Shown: piece after piece, positions 1 to 6,395 of the stretch | Layout: each line of letters starts with the position of its first letter | Position numbering within the stretch: position 1 is the stretch's first letter | NCBI RefSeq assembly: GCF_020216685.1 | Contig: NZ_JAIWNS010000088.1 | Location: forward strand, 1 to 10,000 | DNA from: Methanospirillum hungatei | Lineage (GTDB): Archaea > Halobacteriota > Methanomicrobia > Methanomicrobiales > Methanospirillaceae | Length of the DNA stretch: 10,000 nt | Direction: 5' to 3' | Translations under genes and position numbers: made by a program | The notes under the pieces: model-generated | The model's input: the letters and a program-made list of their open reading frames with translations, nothing else | What the model was told of the DNA's origin: nothing | The model's database searches: none

Positions 1-356
1 CCCTCAAAGACAAGATACGGGCGACCCCCGACATCAAGTGCTACCTCAGCCTTTGACTCATCCATGGGAACGATGACACTGGCAAATCGCTGAATACCTC
101 TTCCCTCACCAAGAGCCTGTGCGAAGACCTGTCCAAGAACGATACCAGTATCCTCTATGGTGTGATGAGGGCCGGTCTTAAGATCTCCGATAGCCTGGAT
201 ATCCAGATCAAATCTGCCATGTCTCGTGAATGAATCAAGCATATGATCAAAAAAAGGAATTCCGGTATGAATTGTTCCCCTGCCAGAGCCGTCAAGTGAA
301 AAACGAACCGTGATATCTGTTTCTTTAGTCGTTCTCTTTATTTCTGCAGTTCTCAT
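1..356 (-). CDS. hisB: Imidazoleglycerol-phosphate dehydratase, N-terminal 118 residues (cut by window edge)
   Basis: This enzyme dehydrates imidazole glycerol phosphate to imidazole acetol phosphate in histidine biosynthesis and works in the cytoplasm as a manganese-dependent oligomer. The reading frame is open from an ATG at 356 to the left edge, giving 118 of the roughly 190 residues usual for the monofunctional enzyme. Family marks are the FFDHML segment near residues 35-40, the metal-binding HHTIED stretch at 64-69 followed by TGIVLG, and the DESKAEV...DVGGRPYLVFE region from 99 onward. The residues before HHT read TGP, where many homologues carry an acidic residue. Its ATG overlaps the hisA stop codon (ATGA), and a strong GGAGG lies 7 bases upstream inside hisA (364-368), so it is translated as the last visible gene of the mat-hisG-hisA-hisB operon. 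The identification is secure; the C-terminus is outside the window. Confidence 0.96.
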   Translation of the reverse strand, partial: MRTAEIKRTTKETDITVRFSLDGSGRGTIHTGIPFFDHMLDSFTRHGRFDLDIQAIGDLKTGPHHTIEDTGIVLGQVFAQALGEGRGIQRFASVIVPMDESKAEVALDVGGRPYLVFE

Positions 357-1063
357 CCTGCTGCCTCCAACGCCTCTTGAAGTGTTATCTTCCCTGAATA
401 AAGAGCAGAGCCAAGGACCACGCCTGCTGCATCGGCTTCTTTCAGAATTTTTATGTCCGACGATGAGGTAATACCACCTGCCACAACAACAGGAACACTC
501 ACGGTGCTTAAAAGATCACGAACCGGTTTTGGATCAATTCCATTGCACAGGCCCTCGACACTGACATTGGTATACAGTAATGAACCAGCCCCCTTCCTGA
601 TAAACAGGTCAGCCCACTCAAGAAAGTCACCTGCCGGACGTTCCCACCCATGAGTCACCATCTCTCCTGCCCTTGCATCAACTCCTGCCATAATCCGGTC
701 ACTTCCATATTCTTCAGAAAGGATGGTAAGACATTCCGGATCCTCAGCAGCAAAAGTTGAGATGATGATACGATCAACCCCGCAATCAAGCCAGGAACGG
801 GCATCGTCAAGGGATCGAATCCCTCCACCCAGCTGGGTTTCAACACCAGTCCGGATAATGACGTCTGTTATCTTTTCAGCATTCAGTTTGGAAGATCCGA
901 ACGCCCCATCAAGATTTACGATATGAAGGGCTTCTGCTCCCTGGTTTATCCATGATTCTGCGCATAAAAGGGGATCGCCATAGCCGGTAGCGGTCTCCCG
1001 TTTCCCCTGAACGAGCTGAACACACCGGCCACCCAGGATATCAACTGCCGGAAAGACAATCAT
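353..1063 (-). CDS. hisA: Phosphoribosylformimino-5-aminoimidazole carboxamide ribotide isomerase (HisA)
   Basis: HisA carries out the Amadori-type isomerisation of ProFAR to PRFAR, the fourth step of histidine synthesis, on a single TIM barrel. Using the ATG at 1063 it has 236 residues, a normal length. The N-terminal strand FPAVDILGG carries the catalytic aspartate D8. The second catalytic aspartate is D129 in AGVDAR. The two phosphate-binding glycine motifs are LGGGIRS near 78-84 and VVAGGITS near 193-200. A GTG at 1072 would add three residues (GTG-Lys-Lys) and give a GTGA overlap with hisG. I prefer the ATG because AGGTGA (1069-1074) sits exactly 5 bases before it, as a Shine-Dalgarno should, and because family members start directly at this first beta strand. 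The gene is co-directional and effectively fused in translation with hisG upstream and hisB downstream. TrpF/PriA-type dual activity was considered, but nothing here points to it. Confidence 0.96.
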   Translation of the reverse strand: MIVFPAVDILGGRCVQLVQGKRETATGYGDPLLCAESWINQGAEALHIVNLDGAFGSSKLNAEKITDVIIRTGVETQLGGGIRSLDDARSWLDCGVDRIIISTFAAEDPECLTILSEEYGSDRIMAGVDARAGEMVTHGWERPAGDFLEWADLFIRKGAGSLLYTNVSVEGLCNGIDPKPVRDLLSTVSVPVVVAGGITSSSDIKILKEADAAGVVLGSALYSGKITLQEALEAAG

Positions 1064-1068
1064 TTTTT

Positions 1069-1074
1069 TCACCT
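1069..1074 (-). promoter_or_regulatory. Shine-Dalgarno site that decides the hisA start
   Basis: The minus strand reads AGGTGA, five bases before the ATG at 1063, and overlaps the hisG stop codon. It matches the archaeal 16S 3' end complement. It contains the alternative GTG (1070-1072), so the GTG is better read as part of the ribosome binding site than as the start. Confidence 0.7.
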
Positions 1075-1971
1075 GATTAAGCGCTCAATATTCATTACCA
1101 GAATATCCCGTGCACCTGCCTGCTTCAGGCGGTTTATGAGCTGGTAAACCTTCTCCTCGTCAACCACCGCATGAACAGCAACCATATCGGCAGAAGACGC
1201 CACATCCATTATGGTAGGTCCACCCATTCCAGGGATAATGGTCCTGATATCATCAAGAGAACTGCGTATTACATTCATCATCAGATAACATTTCCCCCGG
1301 GCATTCAATACACTCTCAAGTGCCAGATGAATCTCATCAATCTTTTCTTTTTTATCAATACATGACCGGGGGTTTGCAATAAGATATGTACTTGTTTCCA
1401 GAACAGTATCGATAATTTTTAAGTGATTCTGACGAAGAGTTGAACCAGAACTTGAAATATCAACGATTGCATCAGATATCCCAAGAGACGGAGTAGCTTC
1501 ACAAGCCCCCCCGACCGGAACTATAATCGGTGTTATACCGGCTTTTTTAAAATATTTCCTGGTAATTGCAGGAAATTCTGTTGATACCCGCTTCCCATCC
1601 AGATCTTTGGGGGAATTCAGATTTGAATTCTCCGGGACTGCAAGAACAACAGAAGCAGATCCAAATCCCAAATTAAGGAGCTCCGTCACTGCGGAACCTC
1701 GTTCCACAACCATATCGTGGCCGGTAATCCCAAGATCTGCAACACCAGACGCGACATATTCAGGGATGTCAATCGGACGTGCATATAGGATTTCCACGTG
1801 TTGATCACGGGTCCGGGCGATCAGGGTCCGATCACCACTATCAATAATCCCAAGACCGGATTTTTCGATTAATTCCCTGATTGGAACAGATATCCGGCCT
1901 TTGTTCGGGATGGCAATACGGACATGAAAAACAGGAGTCCGATCTGAGATCGGAGAAGAATTTTTTGTCAT
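1069..1971 (-). CDS. hisG: ATP phosphoribosyltransferase, long (self-regulated) form
   Basis: HisG condenses ATP with PRPP to phosphoribosyl-ATP, the committed first step of histidine synthesis. The protein has 300 residues, the length of the HisG-L form that carries its own C-terminal regulatory domain and needs no HisZ partner. Residues 17-25 (VRIAIPNKG) form the usual N-terminal strand. The PRPP-binding region is at about 155-182, with GACEATPSLG followed by DAIVDISSSGSTLRQN. Residues from about 220 to the end, including GMGGPTIMDV, match the HisG_C ACT-like domain, which in the family binds histidine for feedback inhibition. About 16 residues precede the usual start; no better in-frame start exists, so this extension seems real. 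The ATG shares one base with the mat stop codon (TAATG). There is no strong Shine-Dalgarno, which suggests translational coupling with mat. Confidence 0.96.
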   Translation of the reverse strand: MTKNSSPISDRTPVFHVRIAIPNKGRISVPIRELIEKSGLGIIDSGDRTLIARTRDQHVEILYARPIDIPEYVASGVADLGITGHDMVVERGSAVTELLNLGFGSASVVLAVPENSNLNSPKDLDGKRVSTEFPAITRKYFKKAGITPIIVPVGGACEATPSLGISDAIVDISSSGSTLRQNHLKIIDTVLETSTYLIANPRSCIDKKEKIDEIHLALESVLNARGKCYLMMNVIRSSLDDIRTIIPGMGGPTIMDVASSADMVAVHAVVDEEKVYQLINRLKQAGARDILVMNIERLIR

Positions 1972-3173
1972 TAAAATGTCTTTAATTCGCCTCTGATTAC
2001 CCGTTCTGTAACAGAGGTGATGTTTTCAAGACCGAAGTCAATGATCTCATAAACATCTTTTTCAATATCTTTTACGGTAAAGGACGGCTTTGGAATTATC
2101 TGTGCACTTGCTACCAGCGGCTGGTCAATAGGTACACCAATCTGTGAGAGAAGCCGCACCTGTATCTCTGCAATCCCATCGACTTTCTCTACACAGGTGT
2201 GTGCCAGTTCATTTGAAAGGAGATTGTATATCTTTCCGATATGGTTAATCGGGTTTTTCCCACTGGTAGCTTCCATGCTCATCGGGCGGTGCGGAGTGAT
2301 AAGACCATTTGCACGGTTTCCTCTTCCCACGGACCCATCATCACCCATTTCTGCTGAAGTTCCGGTTACCGTCAGAAACAGACTGCACTCAATATCGCAA
2401 TCTGCAGTATTTACAAAGACTTCTACTTTTTTATCAGTACAGGTTTTTGCTACTTTCAGTGCTTCCTCTGCTAATTTCTCACGGTAGTTTACATAATCAG
2501 AGAGGGATGAGACATAGCGGTCAACCATGGCACAACAGATAGTAAGCTTAATAGTGTTACCCTGGCGGAGCCCCATGATCTTAATATCAGTTCCATAAAC
2601 CGGATATTTGGGACGGAGCGTGGTATCTATGTATGAAGAGATCTCCCGTATGCATTTTTCTATGTCAGAGAATGGGGCATACGAAACCCCGAATGATGTA
2701 TCGTTTGCGCGTGGAATCTGTCCTGCTTCAGGTTTAAAGACGTCCCGAAGATCGGTTGATCCGGTACCAAGACGGCAGTCCATGATTAAATGCTGGTCAA
2801 GATTCAGTTCAGGAAGGATTGTCCGAAGGTAGTCTTTGGCTGCTTTTAATGCAACGGTATCTGCGGCGATCTTTTCACCATTGAATTCCTTGGTGGCACG
2901 ACCATCAAGAAGAACAAATATAGGCTTGATGATCTTTCCACCGCCAAATGTCGGCATTGATTCTCCTGCAACTATCTCACCCTGATCGGTATTGTGGTGA
3001 AGAACTCCGCCAAACTGGTCAATATAGGTATTACACAAGGCACGGCTGACTGCCTCTGCTATTCCATCTGCAATACTGTCAGGATGACCAAGACATTTCC
3101 TCTCGACCAGTTCAATCTGTTGATCCTGAACCGGGATCTGGTTCAGCATTTCAATTGCGATATTTCTGCTCAT
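1971..3173 (-). CDS. mat: S-adenosylmethionine synthetase, archaeal type
   Basis: This enzyme makes S-adenosylmethionine from ATP and methionine in the cytoplasm, supplying methyl groups for all AdoMet-dependent methylation and radical-SAM chemistry. It belongs to the archaeal family, which has almost no overall similarity to bacterial MetK. The 400-residue length is normal. Recognisable blocks are VERKCLGHPDSIADG at 23-37, the LGTGSTDLRDVF region at 135-146, NDTSFGVSYAPFS at 157-169, and GDDGSVGRGNRANG followed by ITPHRPMSMEATSGKNP at about 277-308. A TTG at 3176 lies one codon upstream, but the ATG at 3173 is preferred because AGAGGT (3179-3184) lies five bases before it. It is the first gene of the operon with hisG, hisA and hisB, and diverges from a methyltransferase gene. 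The intergenic region with CTGTAC repeats is the likely control point. Confidence 0.97.
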   Translation of the reverse strand: MSRNIAIEMLNQIPVQDQQIELVERKCLGHPDSIADGIAEAVSRALCNTYIDQFGGVLHHNTDQGEIVAGESMPTFGGGKIIKPIFVLLDGRATKEFNGEKIAADTVALKAAKDYLRTILPELNLDQHLIMDCRLGTGSTDLRDVFKPEAGQIPRANDTSFGVSYAPFSDIEKCIREISSYIDTTLRPKYPVYGTDIKIMGLRQGNTIKLTICCAMVDRYVSSLSDYVNYREKLAEEALKVAKTCTDKKVEVFVNTADCDIECSLFLTVTGTSAEMGDDGSVGRGNRANGLITPHRPMSMEATSGKNPINHIGKIYNLLSNELAHTCVEKVDGIAEIQVRLLSQIGVPIDQPLVASAQIIPKPSFTVKDIEKDVYEIIDFGLENITSVTERVIRGELKTF

Positions 3174-3178
3174 CAAAG

Positions 3179-3184
3179 ACCTCT
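3179..3184 (-). promoter_or_regulatory. Shine-Dalgarno site of mat
   Basis: The minus strand reads AGAGGT, five bases before the ATG at 3173, which favours ATG over the TTG one codon upstream. Its first bases overlap a CTGTAC element (3183-3188), so a protein or RNA structure at that element could also affect ribosome access. Confidence 0.6.
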
Positions 3185-3235
3185 GTACGATTTAAATCAG
3201 AAAGATATACCAAGGACAGGTACAGAATACTGTAC
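3183..3235. promoter_or_regulatory. Candidate operator: three CTGTAC elements, two as an inverted repeat, around a TATA-like box
   Basis: A perfect inverted repeat, GTACAG-AATA-CTGTAC, spans 3220-3235, and a third CTGTAC lies at 3183-3188 beside the mat ribosome binding site. Between them the minus strand has GTATATC (3204-3210), the best TATA candidate for mat, though its spacing to the start would put transcription onset near the Shine-Dalgarno. A 10-base palindrome GATTTAAATC (3189-3198) lies next to it. The layout resembles a repressor binding at two places around a promoter. This gap separates mat from the divergent methyltransferase gene, so it could control both. No factor is identified. 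Confidence 0.45.
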
Positions 3236-3319
3236 AAATTCGGTGAGATTGGAATAAGAGATTACCGATAGATTTCTCCATGATCCTCCTCAACCGAACA
3301 GAAATCCTAGGTCCAGAAT

Positions 3320-4399
3320 ATGAAAAATACACAAGACAACACGGATAATACCTGTAAAGCGTTATGGGAATTTCCACCTGTTCCCCCTGATAATTTTTTC
3401 TCCATGATGAATTCCTATACCAATGGCGCAAGACTTCTCTGCCTGATTGGTGCATCGGTCAGATTAGGTATATTTGATGCCTTGGAAGACTGGAAAACTG
3501 AAAAAGATTTGGAAGAGATAATTCAATATCCACATCCGGTAACTGATTTCTTCCAGAGTTTAATAAAAACCGGTCTCGTAGAGTATGAAAACGGAATGAT
3601 ACGAAACACGCCGGTTGCATCAACTTATCTCACCCGTCAATCTCCATATTTTCAGGGTGCATATCTCGATAAGTCTATTCAGCATCTCCAAGACCTCTGG
3701 ATACCTCTTTCTGATATTCTGACATCCGGCCCGAAAATATTTGATGAAGAAAAGTTCTTTGCTGATATATCATTGCCTTCTATGGCGCAGAATGCACTGT
3801 GTGGACGGCTTCAGGAAGTAGTGAATGGAGTAACATTACTCCCCTCTTTTATGGACATGAAAAAAATGATAGATCTTGGTGGTGGACATGGCCTGTATGC
3901 AATCGCACTTGCATGTAAAAACCCGAACCTCACCGCAATAATATTTGATTTACCCGGAGTTGTTCCACTGGCATCCGGATATATTGAAAAATACCATCTT
4001 GAAGGAAGGGTTCAGGCAATAGGAGGGAATTTTTTTTCTGATCCGATTGGCCGGGATTATGATTTAATTCTTTCATCATCTAACCCAAGCGGGAAAAGTC
4101 CTGATATGGTAGGAAAAATCTCCGATGCCTTGAAAACAGGAGGATTTTTTGTGAGTATTCAGCCAGGTGATGAGAATGCGCCCTATGATTCACTTCATGA
4201 ACTTGAATTTTTTCTCTGGACATTTGACACAGTCACGCTGCCAAAGAAAACATGGAGTAAGAATAAAAAATTCCTGACAGATGAATACCGATCTGCGTTA
4301 CAAGAAAATGGACTTACCATCAGATCAGTTACCAGGGTTTCTGATCCCTATATCCGGGATTATGGAGTAACCATGCTGATTGCACAAAAAGTTGGGTAA
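3320..4399 (+). CDS. AdoMet-dependent methyltransferase, O-methyltransferase family 2-like, lacking the usual catalytic His
   Basis: The 359-residue protein has the two-part layout of the O-methyltransferase family 2 (plant/hydroxyneurosporene type). A helical, winged-helix-like dimerisation part occupies roughly residues 25-110, and a Rossmann methyltransferase domain follows from about 165. AdoMet-binding motif I is MIDLGGGHGLY at 183-193. An acidic ribose-binding position is seen in FDLPGV (D210). Next comes RVQAIGGNFFSD at 230-241. In the family the next strand normally runs into a His-Asp-Trp motif whose histidine is the catalytic base. Here that place reads LILSSSNPSGKSPDM (249-263), with no His. 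The substrate is unknown, and the protein may methylate an already activated group or have changed role. The ATG at 3320 follows a weak AGGT (3309-3312). It diverges from mat, and its end lies 10 bases from the convergent kinase gene. The family call is firm; the function is open. Confidence 0.85.
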   Translation: MKNTQDNTDNTCKALWEFPPVPPDNFFSMMNSYTNGARLLCLIGASVRLGIFDALEDWKTEKDLEEIIQYPHPVTDFFQSLIKTGLVEYENGMIRNTPVASTYLTRQSPYFQGAYLDKSIQHLQDLWIPLSDILTSGPKIFDEEKFFADISLPSMAQNALCGRLQEVVNGVTLLPSFMDMKKMIDLGGGHGLYAIALACKNPNLTAIIFDLPGVVPLASGYIEKYHLEGRVQAIGGNFFSDPIGRDYDLILSSSNPSGKSPDMVGKISDALKTGGFFVSIQPGDENAPYDSLHELEFFLWTFDTVTLPKKTWSKNKKFLTDEYRSALQENGLTIRSVTRVSDPYIRDYGVTMLIAQKVG

Positions 4400-4409
4400 A
4401 ATGAGGTAA

Positions 4410-5435
4410 TCAGGACCGGATTTCCAAAATATGAGAGGGTATCATCAGTTCAAATCGTGCGCCTTCTCCGGGGACTCCATTTTCCTGAATGGTAATCTCA
4501 AAGACGGATAAAATTTTTTCGGCTAAAAATAATCCATATCCGCTCCCCTTTCCAAACCCAAGATCAAATATCCTGGTTTTTTGTTGCTGGACAATACCAC
4601 AACCGTCATCCTGGATAATAAGCTTCCCCCCGTCACCGACTGGTTCCAGAGAGATGTGAACTTTGGTAGCGCCGGTTGCATGTTCCGGAATATTTACCAG
4701 AATTTTCTCAAGTGCAAGCCTGAAGTTTTTGTCTGCATACAATAGAGAGTTCCCGGTATCAATGAAGACCTGGATTGGATCCATCACAATTTCATTCAGA
4801 GCTTCTTTTATGATATCTGACAGGGATATCCAGGAGAATTCAAGCATTCCGATCTTCTGATATTCACGAGTGAAGATTAACCGGTCACGAATCTTTTCAG
4901 CAGCATTCTGCTCTTTCTGGGTAAAATCAATCAATGTGGGATCAGTAATCAAATCAGTTGAAAGTTCAAGATATCCGAGTATTGCGGTCAGTTGATTTAA
5001 AATATCATGTCGGATTTTTGAATTTAACGTATTCCAGATTTCTGACCCTTTGTATAATAAGGCCCATTCAATCGGAAGCGAACTAATCCATAAATAGCTG
5101 AGTGCTTTTTGGGGCCGTCCTGCATCATCATATGAAACGGAACAGTACTCCTCAACCCACCGATAATATGCCCCGGCGCGGATTCTGTACCTGAGCTCAA
5201 TGCCAGGCCTCTTCTGCAGTATGGCCCCGCCCATTTTTCTGGAAACCAGATCCTGATCTTCCTTGTAGATATGGGAAAGAATGTCAGTCTCCCCACCTGA
5301 TGCATTCACCAGAATGCCATATTTTACATTATTAGAAGAAATGGTTTTTATTTTCCAGATATCCGAATTATTACGTTCAAACGCAATAACCGGTGCGGCA
5401 TGAAATAGGTCATCCGGTGAGGTTGTACTGGTCAT
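4410..5435 (-). CDS. PAS-domain sensor histidine kinase-like protein with altered N-box
   Basis: This is a cytoplasmic signal-transduction protein of 341 residues without a membrane segment. Residues about 10-118 look like a PAS domain: a hydrophobic start, a YxEDQD turn near 57-62, and a YRIR...YRWVEEYCSVSYDDAGRP ending typical of PAS_3. A dimerisation/phosphoacceptor helix follows, with H143 in KIRHDILNQLTAILGY. The C-terminal ATP-binding domain has a good G1 box (DDGCG, 276-280) and G2 box (GKGSGYGLFLAEKIL, 295-309). The N-box is unusual: LEKILVNIPEHATGA keeps N248 but has H252 where the magnesium-binding Asn normally stands. No receiver domain or response regulator is nearby, so it is an orphan. 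It has its own TATA-like box (5467-5476), and the redox genes lie just upstream on the same strand. PAS domains can sense redox or small ligands, but no haem or flavin signature is evident. The family is clear; kinase activity is uncertain. Confidence 0.88.
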   Translation of the reverse strand: MTSTTSPDDLFHAAPVIAFERNNSDIWKIKTISSNNVKYGILVNASGGETDILSHIYKEDQDLVSRKMGGAILQKRPGIELRYRIRAGAYYRWVEEYCSVSYDDAGRPQKALSYLWISSLPIEWALLYKGSEIWNTLNSKIRHDILNQLTAILGYLELSTDLITDPTLIDFTQKEQNAAEKIRDRLIFTREYQKIGMLEFSWISLSDIIKEALNEIVMDPIQVFIDTGNSLLYADKNFRLALEKILVNIPEHATGATKVHISLEPVGDGGKLIIQDDGCGIVQQQKTRIFDLGFGKGSGYGLFLAEKILSVFEITIQENGVPGEGARFELMIPSHILEIRS

Positions 5436-5466
5436 CTTATAACCGCTATTTCTCTTTCAGGATGGT

Positions 5467-5476
5467 AATATACTTT
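5467..5476 (-). promoter_or_regulatory. Candidate TATA box of the PAS kinase gene
   Basis: The minus strand reads AAAGTATATT, centred about 36 bases before the ATG at 5435. Archaeal initiation about 26 bases downstream would give a leader of roughly 10 bases. No clear Shine-Dalgarno follows, which suits a short-leader transcript. This is inference from spacing only; read-through from the redox genes is also possible. Confidence 0.35.
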
Positions 5477-5499
5477 GACACAAGAGGCAGGTATTCTCA

Positions 5500-5844
5500 T
5501 CATGCCTGTAGTTCAGATGCTATCGCATCACGAATCGGTTCCCATGAGATTCTGCCGACTGGAATTACCTTGCCCTGAAGTAATATCATGGGGATTGCAG
5601 GATGATCACGTTCATATATCTCTCTGATATAGTCCGGAACTCCATCATCTAGCAGAGTAAGTTTAAGAGTAACTCCCTCTCCAAATTCTTTTATAACTTC
5701 ACTTTTCAAAGCCTCAAACGCCTCTACCAGACTACTTGAAGGGGCACATGAAGAGAGACCGCAGGTTCTGTTCTCATCGCAGGGAAAAGGGGAGCATTCA
5801 GAATCTGAATAACCGACGATCTCAAGTGTTGCAGATGCTGTCAC
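5500..5844 (-). CDS. Small cysteine-rich thioredoxin-fold protein
   Basis: This is a 114-residue protein that I recognise only at fold level. It begins with a beta strand (TLEIVGYSD), and a later strand (VTLKLTLLDD) lies near residues 59-68. A cis-proline-type turn and final hairpin (HPAIPMILLQGKVIPVGR) precede a C-terminal helix, which is the order of a thioredoxin/glutaredoxin fold. The usual CXXC is absent. Instead, the segment after strand 1 holds four cysteines, C17, C22, C28 and C33, spaced C-x4-C-x5-C-x4-C, which could bind a metal or form two disulfides. The start appears to be GTG at 5844, since no upstream in-frame ATG exists and the first strand begins right after. There is no good Shine-Dalgarno. 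It lies 47 bases downstream of the ferredoxin:disulfide reductase fusion on the same strand, so it is likely one of its redox partners. That role is inferred. Confidence 0.72.
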   Translation of the reverse strand: MTASATLEIVGYSDSECSPFPCDENRTCGLSSCAPSSSLVEAFEALKSEVIKEFGEGVTLKLTLLDDGVPDYIREIYERDHPAIPMILLQGKVIPVGRISWEPIRDAIASELQA

Positions 5845-5891
5845 GGGAATTAATGTCTGCAGAATAGAATAAGAGGATATTGGTTCGAAGT

Positions 5892-6395
5892 CTATTGGAG
5901 AAAGATCTCAAACCTCTCTTTTCCTGCCTTACAGATGGGGCACTTTTCAGGCGGATTATTCCGAGCACAGAGATACCCGCAGACTTTACAGCGATATACC
6001 GGAAAAGTAAGACCCCTGGCCTGGGCTGATGATGAAGACTGTTTCATCCGTTCAGAAACAGGGGGTCGCCGTTCCGGAACAGCCGGAGCCGGAAGATTCT
6101 TTGAAGCAATCGTATCTGAAACATAGAGGCCGCAAAAGCATGCCCCATACTCACTTAGGTCATCGTCACGGTAATCGCAGGGGCAGATAATGTCAAGATC
6201 AGATTCCTTATCTCCGAGAGAGAGTCTGCATGGACATGATTCGTACCCATACCTGTCGGCATTGATCAACAGCCCTTCAACCAGCCCTCTGGTGAATACC
6301 GCATCGGGATTAAGGTTATATCCGCTCTTTTTCGCTTCCTGCATAAGTTCATTATGCCTTTTATCAAGTGAGCTCTCTGAAATTTCCGGTGTCAT
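5892..6395 (-). CDS. Ferredoxin:disulfide (thioredoxin) reductase catalytic subunit fused to a rubredoxin domain
   Basis: The protein transfers electrons from ferredoxin, via a [4Fe-4S] cluster next to an active-site disulfide, to thioredoxin-like proteins. Residues about 10-95 are the FTR beta-chain domain, with C54-P-C56, C71-P-C73 and C86-F-C88. By analogy with plant-type FTR, C54, C71, C73 and C86 would bind the cluster, and C56 with C88 would form the redox disulfide. The spacing is CPC-x14-CPC-x12-CFC against CPC-x16-CPC-x8-CHC in plants, and the plant His of the last motif is Phe. After a proline- and serine-rich linker (about 100-130) comes a short rubredoxin/rubrerythrin-type domain with C136-x2-C139 and C152-x2-C155. 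C143 is an extra cysteine. Such fusions are known in methanogens. The ATG overlaps the glutaredoxin stop codon (ATGA), so the two are translationally coupled and probably partners. Confidence 0.92.
   Translation of the reverse strand: MTPEISESSLDKRHNELMQEAKKSGYNLNPDAVFTRGLVEGLLINADRYGYESCPCRLSLGDKESDLDIICPCDYRDDDLSEYGACFCGLYVSDTIASKNLPAPAVPERRPPVSERMKQSSSSAQARGLTFPVYRCKVCGYLCARNNPPEKCPICKAGKERFEIFLQ

Noticed and set aside
453..926. Plus-strand open frames opposite hisA
   Set aside because: They are short, lack ribosome binding sites and mirror the codon pattern of hisA; similar frames opposite mat, the kinase, the reductase and the deacetylase were dropped for the same reason.
1070..1072. 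GTG as the hisA start
   Set aside because: It forms part of the AGGTGA ribosome binding site for the ATG nine bases further on, and the family begins at that ATG.
3189..3198. GATTTAAATC palindrome as an operator by itself
   Set aside because: A 10-base AT-rich palindrome in a promoter gap is readily expected by chance; noted only as part of the region.
3174..3319. SAM-responsive riboswitch upstream of mat
   Set aside because: The leader is too short for a known SAM aptamer, no such fold is visible, and these riboswitches are not established in archaea.
4400..4409. Terminator between the convergent methyltransferase and kinase genes
   Set aside because: The gap is only 10 bases, with no hairpin and no clear T-run for either strand.
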